Source: Eubacterium sp. (GTDB lineage: Bacteria; Bacillota; Clostridia; Lachnospirales; Lachnospiraceae). Taken from it: a DNA stretch of 64,000 nucleotides. The position numbers were made by a program, and so were the translations under genes. Shown one piece after another: positions 1 through 7,320 of the stretch (position 1 is the first letter of the stretch; every line of letters begins with the position of its first letter). The stretch covers positions 93,376 to 157,375 of the forward strand of contig JAFWIO010000076.1 of NCBI GenBank assembly GCA_017514785.1, written 5' to 3'. The notes beneath the pieces were generated by a model. It searched no databases. It worked only from the letters and a program-made list of their open reading frames with translations, and was not told the origin of the DNA.

Positions 1-2
1 TA

Positions 3-455
3 CTTAATTGCAAAGAAATAGATACAGACAAATACCTAGTAGACAAGTTCGGCAAAGAAATCACAGAGATGTTTGAAGTAATGAGCGAGGATGAATTTAG
101 AGATGCTGAGTCAGTTGCTATAGAAGAAATCGCCCGCACCAAAAACCAAATTATTTCATGCGGTGGTGGAGCAGTTATAAGAAAGAAAAATTCAGACGTG
201 CTAAAAGAGACTGGTGCTATAGTGAGACTTGATGCAGATCCAGAAACTATTTTTGAAAGAGTGAGTAGAAGAACTACTAGACCGCTCTTAAATGGCAATA
301 TGAATCTTGACCACATAAAGAAACTGATGGATGAGCGAGAACTTCGTTACAGAGAAGCGGCGGATATCACAGTGAATGTGGATAGCAACAATAGGATTTT
401 GACGTGCTATCGAATAGTAGTCGAACTGGTAAAGAAGGGAATAATAACAAAATAA
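3..455 (+). CDS. aroK: shikimate kinase, 5' end cut by window
   Basis: Phosphorylates shikimate to shikimate-3-phosphate with ATP in the cytoplasmic chorismate pathway. The open frame runs in from the left edge without a stop. It shows the family's D-x-D element (EIDTDKY), the shikimate-binding FRDAES element, the CGGG loop and an arginine lid (RRTTRPLL), in family order. The N-terminal P-loop lies outside the window, so a fusion to an upstream aro gene cannot be excluded. An ATG at 69 is internal to the kinase fold and is not the start. An intrinsic terminator follows the stop directly, so this looks like the end of its transcript. Confidence 0.9.
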   Translation, partial: LNCKEIDTDKYLVDKFGKEITEMFEVMSEDEFRDAESVAIEEIARTKNQIISCGGGAVIRKKNSDVLKETGAIVRLDADPETIFERVSRRTTRPLLNGNMNLDHIKKLMDERELRYREAADITVNVDSNNRILTCYRIVVELVKKGIITK

Positions 456-461
456 AGCAAG

Positions 462-496
462 AAAAATGGATGCTAAATGCAGCATCCATTTTTTCT
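462..496 (+). terminator. intrinsic terminator after aroK
   Basis: Stem 463-474 pairs with 481-492 (core ATGGATGCT / AGCATCCAT) around a six-base loop and runs into a T tract. Confidence 0.85.
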
Positions 497-594
497 GATT
501 TTACATAATTTTGACACAATTAGGTGCTACTATACAGTTGAAAGAAAAAGGAATACTTTTAAAAAAATGAGACCGTATTAAAAATAATTTCTAG

Positions 595-623
595 TTGAAA
601 ATAACCCCTATCTAAATTATAAT
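595..623 (+). promoter_or_regulatory. sigma-A-type promoter of efp
   Basis: TTGAAA (595-600), a 17-base spacer and TATAAT (618-623), about 40 bases ahead of the efp start. The rest of 497-594 is AT-rich; a TTGACA at 511 has only a poor TACAGT partner. Confidence 0.75.
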
Positions 624-662
624 ATTCTAGGATTAAAAAAGACCGGTGAGGAGGAAATTAAT

Positions 663-1220
663 ATGGTTTCAGCAGGTGATTTTAAGAATGGGTTAACTAT
701 CGAGTACGATGGTAACATTTATCAGATTATAGAATTTCAACACGTTAAGCCAGGTAAGGGTGCAGCGTTTGTAAGAACTAAGCTTAAGAACATTAAGACT
801 GGTGGTATTACAGAAACATCATTCAGACCAACAGAGAAGTTCGAAAACGCACATATTGATCGTAAGGATATGCAATACCTTTACACAGATGGAGAGTTAT
901 ATCACTTCATGGATGGTGAGACATATGAGCAGATCGCTATCGAGGCAGACAAAGTAGGAGACGCTCTTAAATTTATCAAAGAGAGTGAGACAGTTAAGAT
1001 TTGTTCACACAACGGTGATGTATTTGCAATAGAGCCACCTATCACAGTGGAACTTACTATTACAGAAACAGAGCCAGGCATTAAAGGTAACACAGCTACT
1101 AATGCTACAAAGCCAGCCACAGTAGAAACGGGAGCAACAGTATACGTTCCATTGTTTGTGGAAGAAGGCGAAAAGATTGTTATTGATACGCGTACGGGTG
1201 AATATTCTAAGCGTGTTTAA
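663..1220 (+). CDS. efp: elongation factor P
   Basis: Translation factor that binds between the P and E sites and relieves stalling at polyproline stretches. The 185-residue length is normal and the three beta-barrel OB-type regions are recognisable. The tip of domain I reads [10 protein letters not shown] with Lys32 at the residue that is modified in many bacteria. The start has a strong GAGGAGG site 5 to 12 bases upstream. Polyproline-type linkers occur in the neighbouring secreted proteins, but that is only suggestive. No terminator is seen between efp and the next gene, so some read-through into the binding-protein gene at 1266 is possible. Confidence 0.97.
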   Translation: MVSAGDFKNGLTIEYDGNIYQIIEFQHVKPGKGAAFVRTKLKNIKTGGITETSFRPTEKFENAHIDRKDMQYLYTDGELYHFMDGETYEQIAIEADKVGDALKFIKESETVKICSHNGDVFAIEPPITVELTITETEPGIKGNTATNATKPATVETGATVYVPLFVEEGEKIVIDTRTGEYSKRV

Positions 1221-1265
1221 TATAGTTAATAATTTATTTTTTATTTATTTTAAGGAGGTAGAATC

Positions 1266-2114
1266 ATGAGAGGATTCACAAAGAAAATTGCTTCTGTAGT
1301 ATTAGCACTTACATTAGTAATCGGACTAACTACTTCAGCTTCAGCTGCTGATGCTTGGAAGGGTTACTTTGGAGCTAACGACGGAACATTCTGGGAAGGT
1401 GCTACAGGTGCAATGGGAACTAACACAGCAAAAGCATTTACTGCTAGAATGACATCAGTTGGTTGGGGCGGTGTCTGGGGATGCCAGGTTTCACAGCCAA
1501 TTAATCTAGTTAAGGGCAAAGCTTATGCTCAGTCATATACTATTAAGTCTACAAAGGCTAATAAGTATATCTATGTTAAGATGGCAACAAAAGAAACTAT
1601 TGCAAAAGCTTACTGGGTTAAACTTCCTAAGGGAAAAACAGTTAAAGTTGAGCAGGTATTCAAGGCAGCAAATCCAGCTAACCAGATTACATTCGGTCTA
1701 GGCGGAGACGCTGGTGACAGAGATGGTTCAGATGTAGACGCAGCTGTAAGATATGGTATCTTTGAAAAACAATTTAAGATTAAACGTAACCAGCTTGGTA
1801 CACTTGACTGTGATGGTGACTTCTCATCTGTTACAGATATTGAAGTTAAGAACTACTCACTAGGTGCTGCACCTACAAAGGTTAAATTCTCGGCTAAGGC
1901 TAAGGGTAAGAAGAAAGTTAAAGTTACTTTGAAGAAAGCAACTGGAATCAAGACTTTCGAGATCAAGGTAGGAAAAGTTAAGAAGAAAACTACTAAGACA
2001 TCAATCACTATCAAGGCTAAGAAGAAAGGTAAGCAAAAAGTTCAGGTTAGAGGTATCTCAGCTGACAAGGCTTACAAGACAAAATGGGCTACAAAGAAAG
2101 TTAAAGTTAAGTAA
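1266..2114 (+). CDS. secreted non-catalytic CBM-like protein with lysine-rich C-terminus
   Basis: Predicted to be exported. A Sec signal peptide (about 1-27, hydrophobic core then SASA-A) precedes a beta-sandwich-like domain (about 30-200). This contains a GWGGVWGCQ turn followed by a Y-x-Q-S-Y-x-I-x-S strand, the pattern of CBM4/9-type carbohydrate-binding modules. The last 80 residues are a lysine-rich, fibronectin-III-like domain ending KWATKKVKVK. No glycosidase motif or LPXTG sorting signal is present. It is the simplest of the four non-catalytic proteins in this cluster. The ligand is unknown; beta-1,3-glucan is inferred from the adjacent GH128 genes. The start follows TAAGGAGG. Confidence 0.75.
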   Translation: MRGFTKKIASVVLALTLVIGLTTSASAADAWKGYFGANDGTFWEGATGAMGTNTAKAFTARMTSVGWGGVWGCQVSQPINLVKGKAYAQSYTIKSTKANKYIYVKMATKETIAKAYWVKLPKGKTVKVEQVFKAANPANQITFGLGGDAGDRDGSDVDAAVRYGIFEKQFKIKRNQLGTLDCDGDFSSVTDIEVKNYSLGAAPTKVKFSAKAKGKKKVKVTLKKATGIKTFEIKVGKVKKKTTKTSITIKAKKKGKQKVQVRGISADKAYKTKWATKKVKVK

Positions 2115-2130
2115 AGAAAACTTTAAATAA

Positions 2131-2168
2131 AAAAAGACGTGTTAGCAAATGCTAGCACGTCTTTTTTT
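2131..2168 (+). terminator. intrinsic terminator
   Basis: Stem GACGTGTTAGCA / TGCTAGCACGTC (one G-T pair) with flanking A and T tracts, so it may act on both strands. Confidence 0.88.
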
Positions 2169-2293
2169 ATTGCTAATCTGCACTTTTATATCACGATGTG
2201 GTGTTACATTTACACTATAGATAGAGCGGATAATTGGTTTATTAGTTTGGTAAAAAAATATGGACATTCTAAAAAACTAGCACTTTATTGTAA

Positions 2294-2322
2294 TTGATAG
2301 AGATTTTCTATCGTGATATAAT
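2294..2322 (+). promoter_or_regulatory. promoter with imperfect palindrome, first GH128 gene
   Basis: TTGATA (2294-2299), a 17-base spacer and TATAAT (2317-2322). An imperfect inverted repeat GATAG...CTATC (2296-2312) lies between the two elements and could be an operator. The upstream stretch 2169-2293 is AT-rich with no gene. Confidence 0.65.
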
Positions 2323-2364
2323 TTTAAAAGATGAGGGAGCGGAAATCATCGGAAAGGAACCGAT

Positions 2365-4326
2365 ATGAAAAAAGTATTTAAAAGTATCAGTGTACTTGTT
2401 TTGAGTTTGGCACTTACAGTAAGTGGCCTTACTTTTGTGCAGACTGCTAAAGCAGATGCTATAAGTGATTGGAAAGCAAATGCAATCAAAACTCCTACAG
2501 AAGGAAACTTGTTAGGAGCGGGTTACATTGATGTAGAGTTTGATAACTCTTTGTCTGGATATTTTTATGAAGTATTCCTAGACAATGAACCAGTGTATTG
2601 GGATGGTAATAGCATAGTTAATCTAGATATCGATGGAGAGACTTTTGCAGGAAAAACTAGAAGAGAATACCCATCAGGAGGTTCTGGTTCTACTACAACG
2701 TCAGAAGTATATACAACAAAAGTTGCTAAACATGAAATTACAATTAAAGCTACTAAAGGTAGCGAGACTATAGTATCTAACCCTAGAACTTTCTATGTTT
2801 CTAAAAAAGGATTGGCTATGGGAGATGACATGGGCAATAAGATGCAATTAAAGAAGCTTAATTGCTCATGGTATTACAATTGGAATTCTTTTGGCTTCCA
2901 CAATAATATCGACGATGGCGTAGCGCATATGCCAATGATTTGGGGTGGACCAGAAGAAGATATTCAACAGCAAGTTGCAGAATATGAAAATGATTCAAAT
3001 TATATTTTAGGATTTAACGAGCCTGATATTGCAGGTCAAGCAAATATGGCATTCTTTGAAGGAACAGACATGTGGAAGAAGTACATTTCTCCTATGAACA
3101 AGAGAAAAGTATCTCCAGCCCCTGCATCACCTGGTGGAAACTCTCAATGGTTGAAATCATTCATCAAGGGAGACACTATTTGTTGGTTACCAGATGGATC
3201 ATGGGATTACTATTATATGTACGAGGGTGACCCAGCTTATACCCCAGTAAATATTGAAAGTGTTGATGATTGCGATGCAGTATGTTTGCACAGTTATCAA
3301 AACAAAATGAATTCTAGGGGATTAGTTAATGCCGTTAAGAATCTATGGAATACATATCATAAGCCAGTATGGGTTACAGAGATTGGCCTATTTGGTTCAA
3401 AGAGTGATTCTACAGATATGAGTTATGAGAATGCTGAGAAGAGAGCAGAAATACAAGAGTTTATGAAAACAGTTGTAAACGAATTAGAAGCTCTTCCATA
3501 TGTAGAAAGATATTGCTGGTTCTCATATGATGTTGAGAGCGCAAATGCTATAGATAACTTTGATGGTTCAGGTGGAACATCAATGTTTGAGTATACTTCT
3601 GGATTGTACACAGAATTAGGAAAAGCATATTCGGAGATAGCAAACCCAGCAGGATATAGTGCTAATACTATTTCTGATAGCGAAATGTTCAATTGGGATA
3701 CTAGAGTTAAGTACGCAGCTTCTTATAACAAGTCTAAAGATACAGCAACTATTTCATGGGATAAAGGTACATTAGATGCTATGCCAAAGATGGATATAAC
3801 TCTTGATGATAATCCTATTGAAGTTGAAAATGGTGGAGAGATTGATGTATCAAGTTTAGATGAAGGAAAGCATATTATTACATTCAATCTATATGCTGAA
3901 GATGGTACTACAGTAATACTTACAAAGACAAGAGGCTTCGTTATTGATAGAGCAGAAGAAACTACTACTGAAGCTCCTACGCAGGCGCCTACACAAGCGC
4001 CAACTCAAGCGCCTACAGTAGCGCCTACTAAGGCTCCAGTCAAGCCAGCTGTTAAGCCTGGTAAGACTACTATAAAAGGTAAAAATGTTAAGAAGAAATC
4101 AGCTAAACTTTCATGGAGTGCAGTTTCAGGCGCTAAGAAGTATAAGTTTAACTGGGCAATGAATAAAAAGTTCACAAAGAAGAGCAAGACAAAGATAATT
4201 ACTAAGACTTTTTTCAAAGTAAAGAAACTTAAGAAAAAGAAAACTTATTACTTTAGAGTAGCAGCAATAAATAATGCTGGTACAGGTCCTTGGTCTAACA
4301 CTAAGAAGATTAAAATCAAAAAGTAA
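2365..4326 (+). CDS. secreted GH128 (Asl1-like) putative beta-1,3-glucanase
   Basis: Likely endo-cleaving beta-1,3-glucanase. Order: signal peptide (about 1-31), an Ig/FN3-like domain (about 40-150), a GH128 TIM-barrel core (about 160-420), a second Ig-like stretch (about 435-535), a PTQA-repeat linker (about 538-560), and a lysine-rich FN3 domain ending NTKKIKIKK. The catalytic pair is visible as LGFNEPD (Glu219, acid/base) and WVTEIG (Glu339, nucleophile), together with the SWYYNW and PMIWG strands typical of PF11790. It is the largest of three GH128 paralogues here and the only one with the second Ig-like stretch. The ribosome site sits in a small hairpin (2348-2364). Confidence 0.85.
   Translation: MKKVFKSISVLVLSLALTVSGLTFVQTAKADAISDWKANAIKTPTEGNLLGAGYIDVEFDNSLSGYFYEVFLDNEPVYWDGNSIVNLDIDGETFAGKTRREYPSGGSGSTTTSEVYTTKVAKHEITIKATKGSETIVSNPRTFYVSKKGLAMGDDMGNKMQLKKLNCSWYYNWNSFGFHNNIDDGVAHMPMIWGGPEEDIQQQVAEYENDSNYILGFNEPDIAGQANMAFFEGTDMWKKYISPMNKRKVSPAPASPGGNSQWLKSFIKGDTICWLPDGSWDYYYMYEGDPAYTPVNIESVDDCDAVCLHSYQNKMNSRGLVNAVKNLWNTYHKPVWVTEIGLFGSKSDSTDMSYENAEKRAEIQEFMKTVVNELEALPYVERYCWFSYDVESANAIDNFDGSGGTSMFEYTSGLYTELGKAYSEIANPAGYSANTISDSEMFNWDTRVKYAASYNKSKDTATISWDKGTLDAMPKMDITLDDNPIEVENGGEIDVSSLDEGKHIITFNLYAEDGTTVILTKTRGFVIDRAEETTTEAPTQAPTQAPTQAPTVAPTKAPVKPAVKPGKTTIKGKNVKKKSAKLSWSAVSGAKKYKFNWAMNKKFTKKSKTKIITKTFFKVKKLKKKKTYYFRVAAINNAGTGPWSNTKKIKIKK
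3976..4035 (+). repeat. 12-base tandem repeat coding a P-T-Q-A linker
   Basis: Five copies of a 12-base unit (CCT-ACN-CAA/G-GCN type) encode the Pro-Thr linker between the catalytic part and the FN3 tail of the first GH128 protein. The last copies have drifted to P-T-V-A and P-T-K-A. Confidence 0.8.
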
Positions 4327-4351
4327 TTAAATCGCAATTGTGATAAGCAAG

Positions 4352-4379
4352 TTGTATGTGATAACGTTTATGCTATAAT
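4352..4379 (+). promoter_or_regulatory. extended -10 promoter with AACGTTTA boxes
   Basis: TGCTATAAT (TATAAT at 4374-4379) with a weak -35 TTGTAT (4352-4357, 16-base spacer). An AACGTTTA octamer sits inside the spacer (4363-4370) and an identical one lies downstream (4396-4403). No terminator is seen between 4327 and this promoter. Confidence 0.55.
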
Positions 4380-4441
4380 ATTAATAGGTTAGATGAACGT
4401 TTAAATATAAGAATAATTATTTTTATTAAGGAGGTTACAAA

Positions 4442-5584
4442 ATGAAAAGATTATTCAGCAAAACATTGGCAGTTGCCATTTCATTAGCAATGGTAGTTGC
4501 ACTAGGTGCAGGAATCTACTTCACAAAGAATACTCAAGCTGCGTCATATCTAGGATCAGCAGGTTGGGATTTTGAGCAAGGTGGATGTTACTCATCAGCT
4601 CAGGAAACTGAGTGGGGAAATGTCGGTTACATTAACAAAGTAACAATGGCAACAAATGGTGAATCAATCAACACTTGGGAAAGAGATTTGTATCAAACTC
4701 AGACACAGTCAGCTTCAGCTGATACTGGTGCCACTGTTGATATTCAAAACACTGGTTGGGACAGAAACTGGGATACTGATCCTTGGAGAATCAACCCTTG
4801 GTCTATTCAGGCTAAAGCTAAATTTAATGGTATGAATTATGATCACAATTACAAAGTTACATTTAAGGCTAAAGCTAACAAGAAAAAATATTGTTATGTA
4901 ACTTTCAATACTACTGTTGATGGTCATGAAATGAGTCCATATGATAATGTTGCTGGAGCACTTACAGGTGACCAACAGTGTATCGTTCTTGGAACTCAGG
5001 AGAAAGAATTCACATATTCATTCCCTGACTATGTTGGTGGACATGACTTATCAGTTGTATTCATGCTAGGTTGTTTTGGACCTGCAGAAGATGGTTCAGG
5101 CGCATATGACTTTGATGGAAATCTCCTTCCACAGGTAACTGAAGAAGAGAAGATGTGGTCAGGTAATGTTACAATTAGTGATATTAAGGTTGAAGACCTA
5201 GATCCAGAAAAGCCAACTGATCCTACAGAGCCACCACTATACACAACTACACCAGCAGCTCCTACTGTAGCACCACAGCCTACACAGGCTCCTACAGTTA
5301 AGCCTTCACCAGCACCAGCTAAGACATTAGCTAAGGTTACTAAGGTTAAGGTTAAGAGCGTAAAGAAGAAAACTATTAAAGTTTCTTGGAAGAAAGTAGC
5401 AAATGCTAAGTCATACCAGATTAAGGTTGGAAACAAGACTTATAAGGCTACAAAGAATTCTAAGAAGATCAAGAACAAGAAGTTCAAAAAAGGTAAGAAA
5501 GTTAAAGTTAAAGTTAGAGCTATGGCAGCTGGATATAAGACGGGTGCTTGGTCAAAGACAGTTAAGAAAAAACTTACTAAATAA
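4442..5584 (+). CDS. secreted non-catalytic CBM-like protein with Pro-Thr linker and FN3 tail
   Basis: Signal peptide (about 1-33, ending TQAA) followed by a roughly 210-residue beta-sandwich-like domain. This contains TGWDRNWDTDPW and an AKAKFNGMNYDHNYKVTFKA segment matching the CBM4/9 pattern of a ligand-contacting Trp turn followed by a Y-x-V-x-F-K-A strand. A Pro-Thr-rich linker (about 255-300) leads to a lysine-rich FN3 domain ending GAWSKTVKKKLTK. No catalytic motif is seen. It lies between GH128 and two related binding proteins and has its own promoter. The role is inferred to be glycan capture at the cell surface; the ligand is not shown. Confidence 0.72.
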   Translation: MKRLFSKTLAVAISLAMVVALGAGIYFTKNTQAASYLGSAGWDFEQGGCYSSAQETEWGNVGYINKVTMATNGESINTWERDLYQTQTQSASADTGATVDIQNTGWDRNWDTDPWRINPWSIQAKAKFNGMNYDHNYKVTFKAKANKKKYCYVTFNTTVDGHEMSPYDNVAGALTGDQQCIVLGTQEKEFTYSFPDYVGGHDLSVVFMLGCFGPAEDGSGAYDFDGNLLPQVTEEEKMWSGNVTISDIKVEDLDPEKPTDPTEPPLYTTTPAAPTVAPQPTQAPTVKPSPAPAKTLAKVTKVKVKSVKKKTIKVSWKKVANAKSYQIKVGNKTYKATKNSKKIKNKKFKKGKKVKVKVRAMAAGYKTGAWSKTVKKKLTK

Positions 5585-5595
5585 TTAAGTTTATC

Positions 5596-5630
5596 AAGAG
5601 CCCGCTGTTTTAAGACAACGGGCTCTTTAA
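5596..5630 (+). terminator. intrinsic terminator, weak T tract
   Basis: AAGAGCCCG (5596-5604) pairs with CGGGCTCTT (5619-5627). Only a short T run follows and the next gene starts 30 bases later with no clear promoter, so partial read-through is likely. Confidence 0.7.
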
Positions 5631-5659
5631 AAAATAACTTTGATACGGAGGATAGAAAA

Positions 5660-7141
5660 ATGAAAAAGAATATTTTCAAAAAGATTATAGTTAGTGTTCT
5701 ATCTCTATCTCTTATGTTCAGTTTTGCAGGACCAGTTTCAGCTGCACGTTCACACGCAGCTAATGGTTCGGATGTAATGCCAGCAGGTGGCAAATGGGTT
5801 TCATTCTCAGTACGTGACGATCTAAACTATAACCCACCTGGACCAAAGACAGATTGGGGTAAAGCTTTAGATGTTGAGATTCAGAAAGCATTGGATCAGG
5901 CATTAGCTGATTATAAAGCAGGTAAAATGACAGAAGCAGAGTATAATGCTAAAGTTGAAGAAATCAATGGATGGCAGAGTTATACTCAAGGTAGAGTTAT
6001 CGAGCCTAACAATTCAAGTACAGCTAAATTTTATGTAGTAAACTCCGGATGGGATGGCGAATACGCAGCTACTTCATACGGCGGAGAAAAGAAATTAGTT
6101 GGCGACAACCCTTGGGGTCTTACATTAACAATGGATAAGATTCCAGTAGAGTATGGTCGTTACTATACAATGTCATTTGACATTTCATCTGATCTACAGG
6201 GTAAGAATGCTGAGACAGGATTACAAGAAAGATCAGACAAATATTGTATCGTTAAAGCTTATGACTATCAGTCAAAGGGCGAACCATCAGCCGCATTTGA
6301 GTCATTCAAAGTTAATGGCAAAGAAGCTGCTAAAGATGGTAGATTCACAATAGCTAAAACTCCTACTGGAGAAGAAGCTGTTCAGACTCATATCGAAGCT
6401 ACATTTAAGATTCCTGACACTAAGAATGAGTGGAGTGGTGGACATGATGCAGGTATGTTCACAAACATGGGAATTAAGTTCGCTATGGGCGCATTCCTAA
6501 AGACTCATGAAGATGAAGTAGAAGCTGCAGAGAAGGATCCTACAGTAACTCCTGAAGAACTTGCTAAGCTTAAAGCATCAGAAATCGGTCTAAAGGGATA
6601 TGTTAACGTTACAAATATGAAGGTTATTGCTGGTACACAGTATGCTGTTAAGTATTTTGATGGATCAGTTCAAAAAGACTGCAGATATGTTAACGAATAT
6701 GGTCAGGCTAAGAATATTGCCCTAAAGAAGAAGGGTTATACACAGACTGGTTATATCAATATGGCTACAGGTTCTAAGTTTAGTTTTGGAACACTTATTG
6801 AAAAAGATACTAACCTAAAGGCTACTTGGATTAAAACTCAGAAGCCTAAGAAAGCATCTTTCACAGCTAAGAGTAAGAAGAAAAAGAAAATTACTGTTAA
6901 GTTTAAGAAGAATGCTAACGCTAGAGGTTACCAAGTAACATACTCACACAATAAGAAGTTCAAGAAGAAATCTAAATATAAGACAAAGACTAAGAATACA
7001 TCAAAGACATCAACATATACAATCAAGGGACTTAAGTCATCAAAGGTAGCATATGTTAAGGCTAGAGCTTACAACCTAGATTCTTGTGGAAACAAGGTTT
7101 ACGGAAAGTGGAGTAAGAGAAAGAGCGTTTACGTTAAATAA
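5660..7141 (+). CDS. secreted binding protein: CBM-like, InlB/Flg_new-like repeat, lysine-rich FN3
   Basis: Signal peptide (about 1-28, ending PVSA) and a large N-terminal region (about 30-325). The latter includes an NSGWDGEYAA...NPWGLTLTM segment and a YYTMSFDISS strand like the other CBM-type modules here. Residues about 330-393 resemble a Listeria-Bacteroides (Flg_new/InlB B-type) repeat: YAVKYFDG...GYTQTGY...TNLKATW. The C-terminus (about 400-493) is a lysine-rich FN3 domain ending YGKWSKRKSVYVK. No catalytic residues were recognised. It is a clear paralogue of the next gene; the pair looks like a tandem duplication. Confidence 0.75.
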   Translation: MKKNIFKKIIVSVLSLSLMFSFAGPVSAARSHAANGSDVMPAGGKWVSFSVRDDLNYNPPGPKTDWGKALDVEIQKALDQALADYKAGKMTEAEYNAKVEEINGWQSYTQGRVIEPNNSSTAKFYVVNSGWDGEYAATSYGGEKKLVGDNPWGLTLTMDKIPVEYGRYYTMSFDISSDLQGKNAETGLQERSDKYCIVKAYDYQSKGEPSAAFESFKVNGKEAAKDGRFTIAKTPTGEEAVQTHIEATFKIPDTKNEWSGGHDAGMFTNMGIKFAMGAFLKTHEDEVEAAEKDPTVTPEELAKLKASEIGLKGYVNVTNMKVIAGTQYAVKYFDGSVQKDCRYVNEYGQAKNIALKKKGYTQTGYINMATGSKFSFGTLIEKDTNLKATWIKTQKPKKASFTAKSKKKKKITVKFKKNANARGYQVTYSHNKKFKKKSKYKTKTKNTSKTSTYTIKGLKSSKVAYVKARAYNLDSCGNKVYGKWSKRKSVYVK

Positions 7142-7157
7142 TTTTTCATTTTTAAAT

Positions 7158-7199
7158 GCACAGAGAGGTGACCAATCATCACCTTTCTGTGCTATTTTT
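7158..7199 (+). terminator. intrinsic terminator
   Basis: Long stem GCACAGA-AGGTGA / TCACCT-TCTGTGC with single mismatches, followed by TATTTTTA. Confidence 0.8.
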
Positions 7200-7246
7200 A
7201 TGTTACTATATACATGTAGAAAATATTAGTAAAAATCCCTATATTT

Positions 7247-7255
7247 TGGTATAAT
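7247..7255 (+). promoter_or_regulatory. extended -10 promoter
   Basis: TGGTATAAT (TATAAT at 7250-7255) with no good -35. It lies about 65 bases upstream of the GTG start of the next gene, leaving a leader with a small hairpin (TTAGAT / ATCTAA). Confidence 0.55.
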
Positions 7256-7320
7256 TGTAGGGAAGTGTGACCGGATTAGATTTGGATGATATTTCATCTA
7301 AAACTTAAAGGAGAATTGTC

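Noticed and set aside
511-538. TTGACA at 511 as the main efp promoter
   Set aside because: Its best -10 (TACAGT, 16-base spacing) is poor, while TTGAAA-17-TATAAT at 595-623 is close to consensus and nearer to the gene.
3976-4035. Short CRISPR-like array
   Set aside because: The repeat is a 12-base in-frame coding unit with no spacers and no cas genes nearby.
4005-5793. Hydrophobic minus-strand frames opposite the lysine-rich tails
   Set aside because: AAG/AAA-rich coding DNA reads as Phe/Leu on the other strand, so these apparent membrane proteins are shadows.
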